Below, piece by piece: positions 58,901-64,000 of a DNA stretch of 64,000 bases (position 1 is its first letter; each line of letters opens with the position of its first letter). Origin of the DNA: Kingdonia uniflora (Eukaryota; Streptophyta; Magnoliopsida; Ranunculales; Circaeasteraceae). The DNA lies in the NCBI GenBank assembly GCA_014058105.1, contig JACGCM010000715.1, positions 2,356,001 through 2,420,000 of the forward strand, in the 5' to 3' direction. Under the pieces are notes generated by a model. It made no database searches. It had not been told where the DNA came from and worked only from the letters and a program-made list of their open reading frames with translations. Both the position numbers and the translations under genes were made by a program.

Positions 58901-61900
58901 GTGGTAAGTGGGGACATCTAAAGACAACTTGTCATGCTTTGCACGGTCGTCCTACTGGTTATCAACCCCGCCCATCTCAGTCCTCAACACACTTATCTGT
59001 CGACTCTAGTGTGCCAGATTCTTCGGCCTTTAGTGCTCTCTCTCAAGATGAAATCAGCAGGTTCCGACAACTTCTCTCTATGTCTTCCATACCGGCGCTT
59101 CTCATGCAGGTAACTTCGCCTCTGCAAATAGTGTTTTTGTATCTCCAACTTTGCCTTGGATTGTTGACTCAGGTACAACCGATAATATGACTGGTATGTC
59201 TTCTCTTTTCCGGTCTTATGCTTCTAGTTCATGGCAACGGACTGTTCGTCTTGCCAATGGAACTGAAACTCCTATTGCAGGGAAGGGTTGTATCCCGATT
59301 ACAGATTCCCTTTCTTTACCTGATGTCCATGTCCCTCAGTTAGATACTAATCTTCTTTCTGTTAGTAAAATTACCAGAAATAAAAATTACAGTATAACCT
59401 TCTTTCCTGATTATGTTATTTTTCAAGATCTGGTGTCACGGAAGATGATTGGCAGTGGACGTGAAGAGGGTGGTCTTTATTTTCTGGATGAACATGTCTC
59501 TTCTATTTCTCCTCAAGCTAGCTCTCTAGTTAAAATCTATGTCTAGTAGTGAAAATATAAAGCGGGTGCTACGTTGGCATCACCGCTTAGGTCATATTTC
59601 CTTTGAGTATCTACGTTATTTGTTTCCGTCTTTCTTTCTAAAGTATCCATGTCTGACTTGTCTTGTGAGACGTGTGAACTAGCTGAACATCGTTGTAGTA
59701 CGTATCCATTGAGTATTAATAAAACTTCTTGTTTTGATATTGTGCATTCGGATGTTTGGGTTCTGCCCTAGCTACTTCTAGTTTAGGATTTTGTTATTTT
59801 GTGTTGTTCATTGACGATTTTTCAAGGTGTACTTGGGTTTATTTGATGAAATCCAAAGATGAGGTCTCCTCTATTTTCCAGACATTCACCGCAATGGTTC
59901 GTACTCAGTTTGGGAAAACTATTAAAGTTTTTCGGTTCGATCAAGGTACGAAATTTATGTCCCAAGGTCTTCGCAAATTCTGCAATGTCAATGGCATTGA
60001 TCATCAAACCTCTAATACAAAAACTCCGTAACAAAATGGTAAATCGAAAAGGAAAAATTATCATATTCTTGATCTTGCTCGTGCTATGTCAATTGGCATG
60101 AATGTCCCCCTCACGTTTTTGGTCTGACGCTGTTCTTGCGGCAGTGTTTCTTATCAATCGGTCTCCGTCTCGAGTTCATGGTTTTTGCACCCCGTATTCT
60201 ATTCTTTATCCTGATCGTTCTGTTTTTTAGATTCTACCTCGTGTTTTTGGGTGTGTATGTTTCGTCCAAGTCACTGGGTCAGCCTTTAAACTAGATCCGC
60301 GTGCCTTGAAATGTGTATTCCTAGGTTACTCTCATGCTTAAAAGGGTTATAGGTGCTCAACCTTTAAACTAGATTTGCGTGCCTTGAAATGTGTATTCCT
60401 GGGTTACACTCATGCTTAAAAGGGTTATAGGTGCTTCCATCCCTCATCCCGTCGTTATTTCACCTCTATGGACATTACTTTCTTTGAACATGCTCCGTTC
60501 TTTACGGGCGGTTTTCTCTCTAGGGGGAGTGTTTTCCAATTCATCCTCTTCCTTTTTGAAGATTTATTTTCTCCTCCTTCAAATCCACTTCCGTTAAGTG
60601 TTCCGTGTGAGTCTGCAATCCCACCTTTAGTTTCACCTTCAGTTTCACGTCCTTTACAGGTTTATTCTTGACGACATCCAGGACGTCAGCCTCCTATACT
60701 AGACTGCCAAGCATCCTCTGTAGCTCCAGATCTGCCACCTGCCATTGATTCACCTTTATCAGGTATTGAGCCTTCTCTTACCGCTTCTATACCAGTTACT
60801 ACTTATGATGATTCACCTGTTTCTCATAGATGATGATAGACCAATTGCTATTCGGAAAGAGAAGCGTAATACAGGGAAGCCTGATAGATATTCAGATACA
60901 GCGGTTTATTTTATCGTAGATTATACTTCAAATCATTGTTTATCTCCTACTTTATAAAGCTTTTCTAGCTTCTCTCTCTTTGGTTGATATACCACGTACA
61001 GTAGCAGATGCGTTAGCCAAACCTCATTGGAAGGCTGCGATGTTGGAAGAATTACATGCATTGGAGATCAATAATACCTGGTCATTGGTTTACCCTCCCG
61101 CTTGGACGTACATCAGTCGGATACAAATGGGAGTTTACAGTTAAAGAAAATCCAGATGGAACGGTAAACAGTATAAGGCTCGGTTAGTTGCCAAGGGGTA
61201 TGTATAAATACATGTTGTTGATTATCAGGAGGCATTTGCTCCTGTGGCCAAGATGAATACTATTCGAGTCATCTTTTCTATTGCTGCGTTGAAATCTTGG
61301 CCCCTTTTCCAGATGGATGTGAAGAATGCCTTTCTGAATGGTATATTGCAGGAAGAGGTCTATATGTCTCCATCTCCAGGTTTTCGTCCCGCTTCTGCTT
61401 CTGGCTTGGTATGTAAGCTAAAAAAGTCCATCTATGGGCTTAAGCAGTTTCCTCGTACTTGGGCTGATACATTTGGTACCGTTATGATTGACTTTGGTTA
61501 TGTTCCGAGTAGTGTTGACCATACTTTGTTTCTTCGACATTCTGGTAGGAAGATTGTTGCATTGCTTGTCTATGTTGACGATATTATTATTACAGAAGAT
61601 GATATTCAGGGTATTAGTGACCTGAAATCTTACCTTTGTATTCGCTTTCAGGTGAAGGATCTCGGTCCCTTGCGTTATTTCCTTGGGATTGAAGTTGCAC
61701 GTTCTAGTTCTGGTATTTTCATCTCTCAGAGAAAGTACATTCTTGATCTTCTCTCTGTTTCAGGACAGCTTACGTGTCGTCGTGCTGATACACCTCTAGA
61801 ACTGAATCATTGCCTGACAGACTTTGAGGGGGAGTTATTGGGGGACATTGGGTAGTACTAGCGGCTTCTTGGGAAGCTCCTCTATCTTTCTCTTACCCGT

Positions 61901-63871
61901 CCTGATATTGCATATGCGGTTGGAGTTCTTAGTCAGTTTATGTACAAGCCGCGTCATCCCCATCTCCAGGCAGCTATTCGTGTTCTTCGGTATCTCAAGG
62001 GGTGTCCTGGTCGTGGCATTTTATTTCGAGATCATGGTCATTTTCGAGTCGAGGCTTGGACTGATGCTGACTATGTAGGTTCATTATCCGATCGTCGCTC
62101 TAATTCTGGGTATTGTACTATTATTGGTGGTAATTTGGTTTCATGGCTGAGTAAGAAACAAGATGTTGTTTCCAGGTTCAGTGCAGAAGCCGAGTATAGG
62201 GCATGGCTCAAGGTGTTTGTGAGTTAATATGGCTTAAGCGTCTTCTACAAGAGCTTCGGGTATCGGTCTCTCTTCATATGACGCTCTATTGTGACAACAA
62301 ATCTGCTATTATCATTTTGGCTAATCCGGTGCAACATGATCGTACCAAGCATATTGAGGTTGATCGGTACTTTCTGCATGAGAAACTTAAATCTGGACAG
62401 ATTCAGACTCTCTATGTTTTTACTTCGCAGCAGCTTGCAAATTTTCTCACGAAGGCCGTTAGTAGCAGATTATTATTAGATGTTTTGTCCAAGCTGGGAA
62501 TGTGCAATATTCATGCTCCAGCTTGAGGGGGAGTATTAGTAAGGCTATTTTATGTTATTTTAGTCCCACATTGGTTATTCATAAAAGTAGTTTACTATCT
62601 CTCTCCTATATATAAAAGGTATGATGTAACCTAAATAATCAATTCAATAATAATATTTTTCTCTCTCTAATCTATTTCTACAAAATTATCTCATTATGAT
62701 AGCTTCATCGAGTGGCCAGCTAGCGCACCAAGTGAAAATGTTCCTATTCCACCTACAGCAGCAGAGATTTATGCAAAGATTGTGGAGAAGACTCGGGTGT
62801 TTCAGTTTCTTGCAGGGATCAATCCCGACTTTGAGTATGCACGAGTTCATCTACTTGACAGGACTCCTTTCCCAACCCTTGAAGAGGCACACGCATATTG
62901 TCTCTCTGATCAAAGTCGTCGGTCACGTATGCCTCCTATCTTCGGGATCCCTTCAGAGACTTCTGCTATGCTCCAGCTTGAGGAGAAGTATTAGCAAGCC
63001 TATTTTATGTTATTTTAGTCCCACATTGGTTATTCACTGAAATAGTTTACTATCTCTCTCCTATATATAGAGAGTATGATGTAACCTAAATAATCAATTC
63101 AATAATAATATTTTCCTCTCTCTAATCTATTTCTACATTAAGATACGGGTTTTCTTGATTTGGGAACTCTAATTCTAGTTGATGCAGCTTCCCAAATTTT
63201 CTTGGTACTATGCATCCAAAGTATGGTAATCTTGATCAAAGCTTATTTTTAATGGAGTGAGCAATACAAATTTACACGGAAACACCTCACTCGCCGGATG
63301 CGCTCAATATGGCTATTCGTGTATGGCTTTAGTCCTCTCCAATAAAATGGCGGCTTTAGTTTTCTTCACAATTTGAGTAATCTGATTCAACAGACACCTA
63401 CTGATGAAGAGTTTGTTGAAAATATTTTAATAACTACCTCTGCCAACTAGACATCCCACTATGTGAAAATCTCTTAATCCAAAGGTGGAGATGAGGAGCT
63501 TATAAGAACCCAAAAAGGGCAACTTTGAAAAATCAGCGCTCTTTAATAAAACACTCCACTCACACATTAATTAAACACTTGTGAAATAAACACACCACTC
63601 ATATCCTTAACTTTGTAACTCACATGCAGTAATTTTAACAGAAACTACAATTGTATAAAATTTCACTAGTTTAGCATCAATGTTTCAGTAGTAATGAAGC
63701 ATGTTGTAGACAATAGTACTTATTCTGCCTTTTGAAACTCATGGGTGGCAGATGAACTTTCGGAAGGGACTGGTTCATACAAATGGACGTGTTTGTGTGC
63801 CTCTTCTTCTCAAGGAAATAATATCTATGCAATTGCAGCTAACTGCTCTACATCCTGTGATTGCAATCCTG
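52996..63871 (+). CDS. Unrecognised secreted Cys-rich protein, first two coding exons (partial)
   Basis: Exon 1 (52996-53062) encodes [20 protein letters not shown] plus SC, a signal peptide, and ends in phase 1 at GTATGT. Exon 2 (63752-63871) opens after GGTGGCAG; with the carried base it reads [20 protein letters not shown], then [14 protein letters not shown], and ends again in phase 1 before GTATAT. The matching phases and the Cys-rich secreted character support one gene, with a 10.7-kb intron filled by copia elements and a MITE. It is reminiscent of plant extracellular or GPI/transmembrane proteins with WxCxC...CSxxCDC spacing, but I cannot name it. The remaining exons are past the window end. 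An alternative is that exon 2 belongs to another gene. Confidence 0.55.
53690..53960 (-). pseudogene. Copia RT N-terminal fragment
   Basis: [20 protein letters not shown] followed by [15 protein letters not shown] is the start of the copia-type reverse transcriptase (RVT_2), preceded by the usual Pro/Ser/Thr-rich linker. The catalytic YVDD half is absent; the frame runs into LTR sequence at about 53690. Confidence 0.75.
54530..55040 (-). pseudogene. Copia gag fragment (UBN2-type)
   Basis: It starts [20 protein letters not shown] and GESYDYW, then by frameshift [11 protein letters not shown], then [19 protein letters not shown] and [17 protein letters not shown], the order of copia gag (DUF4219, UBN2). 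Two frameshifts break it. No zinc knuckle is seen before the frame is lost near 54530. Confidence 0.8.
55245..55375. repeat. LTR segment with an inverted copy at 63427-63556
   Basis: TTAATAAAGAGCGCTGATTT and CTCCTCATCTCCACCGTTGG occur here in plus orientation and, as reverse complement, at 63427-63556. It is the distal part of the copia LTR at 55079-55378. Confidence 0.85.
55430..55872. mobile_element. MITE E with an internal 65-bp tandem duplication
   Basis: 443 bp; left GAGCATCCGCACAGCAGCCT, right read inward GAGCATCCACAACAGCCTCT; flanks TTG and TTA, a 3-bp duplication with one mismatch. Near the right end a 65-bp unit starting GAGTCT(G/A)CTATATCCACC occurs at 55724 and 55789, the second copy running straight into the TIR. 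It shares the terminal GAGCATCC motif with elements A-C but no interior sequence. Confidence 0.82.
56212..56359 (+). repeat. Copia LTR 1
   Basis: TATTAGCAAGACTATTTTAT to CTATTTCTACA, followed at once by a PBS-like TGGTATCGGAGC. The family's 5' tip is TA rather than the usual TG in all copies seen. Confidence 0.85.
56360..57458 (+). pseudogene. Scrambled copia gag, internal segment 1
   Basis: After the PBS it has the gag start with [15 protein letters not shown] coding near 56600 and [14 protein letters not shown], then repeated short jumps (the phrase TGGCTTGAATTATGTTTGAT returns three times). A partial LTR (56932-57005) is followed by a second gag pass with [20 protein letters not shown] and [20 protein letters not shown] (57195-57456). 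The pieces repeat in part, so it is a mosaic of at least two truncated copies. Confidence 0.7.
57459..57605 (+). repeat. Copia LTR 2
   Basis: 147 bp, TATTAGCAAGGC to CTATTTTTACA; PBS-like TGGTGTCAGAGC at 57606. It serves as the 5' LTR of the nearly full-length copy. Confidence 0.85.
57880..59150 (+). pseudogene. Copia gag of the main copy, frameshifted
   Basis: It starts [20 protein letters not shown] at 57880. A frameshift near 58110 leads to [21 protein letters not shown] 118-bp tandem duplication (58243-58360 and 58361-58478) again breaks the frame. The rest is open: [20 protein letters not shown], then a CCHC zinc knuckle [14 protein letters not shown] near 58890. Gag packages the RNA in the virus-like particle; this copy cannot make it intact. 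Confidence 0.85.
59151..60230 (+). pseudogene. Copia protease and integrase, broken
   Basis: Protease start [13 protein letters not shown] (59158 on) with the D-S-G triad. The frame stops at 59544; the GAG-pre-integrase part with [16 protein letters not shown] follows in another frame. The integrase core (59756-60031) has [20 protein letters not shown]. The second catalytic box reads RFDQGTKF instead of the usual DNGTEF, then a TAA at 60029, then QNGKSKRKN (60032 on), where the usual catalytic Glu of the ERK motif is Lys (60047-60049). Integrase is therefore inactive by sequence. Confidence 0.83.
60283..60438 (+). repeat. 78-bp tandem duplication in copia pol
   Basis: CCTTTAAACTAGAT(C/T)(C/T)GCGTG starts at 60283 and 60361; both units contain CCTTGAAATGTGTATTCCT. 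78 bp is 26 codons, so the duplication itself keeps the frame. Confidence 0.92.
60990..62526 (+). pseudogene. Copia reverse transcriptase and RNase H
   Basis: RVT_2 domain: [20 protein letters not shown] (61303 on), then [17 protein letters not shown] and the active-site box [14 protein letters not shown] (61567 on), then [15 protein letters not shown]. The frame breaks near 61850. RNase H follows with [20 protein letters not shown] (62050 on), SAEAEYRA, and after a frameshift at about 62205 [20 protein letters not shown] and [18 protein letters not shown], ending at TGA 62524-62526. The polypurine tract GAGGGGGAG directly precedes LTR 3. Catalytic residues appear present, but at least two frameshifts interrupt the product. 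Confidence 0.87.
62534..62682 (+). repeat. Copia LTR 3
   Basis: 149 bp, TATTAGTAAGGC to CTATTTCTACA, preceded by the polypurine tract; 3' LTR of the main copy. It is followed not by host DNA but by mid-gag sequence. Confidence 0.87.
62683..62988 (+). pseudogene. Copia gag piece fused to polypurine tract
   Basis: Opens in mid-gag ([20 protein letters not shown]), reads [20 protein letters not shown], and jumps after TSAM (62970) to CTCCAGCTTGAGGAGAAG, the element's 3' tail. About 3.6 kb of pol is missing at the jump relative to the main copy. The PBS and gag start are also missing at the left. Confidence 0.85.
62989..63137 (+). repeat. Copia LTR 4
   Basis: 149 bp, TATTAGCAAGCC to CTATTTCTACA, followed by TTAAG, the apparent outer target duplication. 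Confidence 0.87.
63138..63426. other. Intron sequence, no gene seen
   Basis: Presumed ancient intron sequence next to the copia chain. Nothing recognised. Confidence 0.35.
63427..63556. repeat. Inverted copy of the copia LTR segment at 55245-55375
   Basis: Reverse complement of that segment over about 130 bp with scattered mismatches; similarity fades on both sides. It may be the remains of a solo LTR or the edge of a rearrangement. Confidence 0.82.
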
Positions 63872-64000
63872 GTATATTTCTGAACTTATATTTTTTTTTC
63901 TAGGAAGGGACTGTCATTAATGAAGATCAGATTACTAGGGTAGACACATGGCAACAAACATTGCACTTAATACACCGAATCTCAAATAGAGACTACACTG

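Larger units (their letters stand above)
56212..63137 (+). mobile_element. Chain of Ty1/copia elements sharing LTRs
   Basis: Four LTRs of about 148 bp in the same orientation (56212-56359, 57459-57605, 62534-62682, 62989-63137), plus a partial one at 56932-57005, bound three internal segments: a 1.1-kb scrambled gag piece, a nearly full-length 4.9-kb element, and a 306-bp gag piece fused to the polypurine tract. The outer flanks GTAAG (56207-56211) and TTAAG (63138-63142) match at 4 of 5 bases, so the chain behaves as one insertion. The PBS after LTRs 1 and 2 is TGGTATCGGAGC and TGGTGTCAGAGC, close to the initiator Met tRNA complement. Confidence 0.85.

Noticed and set aside
1..64000. tRNA, rRNA or miRNA genes
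   Set aside because: I looked for tRNA A/B boxes and rRNA-like blocks and saw none I could support. The Met-tRNA-like strings are retroelement primer-binding sites.

Overview
This window is nuclear DNA from a flowering plant, most likely a eudicot. It is AT-rich, its genes have many introns with GT-AG boundaries, its gene families are plant-specific (EIN2, plant synaptotagmin, WAV3-type RING/VWA ligase), and more than half of it is transposon-derived. I cannot name the species.

Host genes. (1) At the left edge, minus strand, the first coding exon of EIN2, the ethylene-signalling NRAMP-like protein, with a 5'UTR exon and leader intron; the rest lies outside the window. (2) A complete 12-exon synaptotagmin of the SYT1/2/3 group at 28.7-32.8 kb, plus strand. 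(3) A complete two-exon RING-H2/VWA E3 ligase of the WAV3/EDA40 group at 39.2-43.4 kb, plus strand. (4) The first two coding exons of an unrecognised secreted Cys-rich protein (52996-53062 and 63752-63871, plus strand), apparently separated by a 10.7-kb intron full of retrotransposons.

Transposon layout. 2.9-6.5 kb is a TIR element (A) with a degenerate plant-mobile-domain (PMD) gene and a solo LTR inserted in it. 6.5-22.35 kb is a small LTR element whose 5' LTR is split by a 14.3-kb Ty3/gypsy element of apparent Tat type (target duplication CTTAC). That element carries gag-pol on the minus strand, five tandem 155-bp repeats, and a set of genes on the opposite strand. 24.3-24.8 kb is a solo LTR. 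25.4-28.5 kb is a second PMD TIR element (B). 36.7-37.2 kb is a short gene-less relative (C). 44.5-48.7 kb is a truncated second Tat element that keeps one LTR and the reverse-strand genes. 48.7-51.35 kb is a third PMD element (D), left end missing. 53.6-55.4 kb is a minus-strand copia remnant. 55.4-55.9 kb is a MITE. 56.2-63.1 kb is a chain of copia copies sharing LTRs.

Most notable: a family of PMD-carrying TIR elements with 3-bp target duplications and repeated subterminal palindromes but no visible transposase; the intron-containing reverse-strand gene conserved between two Tat-type elements; and the host gene whose first intron holds the copia chain. All placements and family names come from reading the sequence and from family knowledge; no database search was run.
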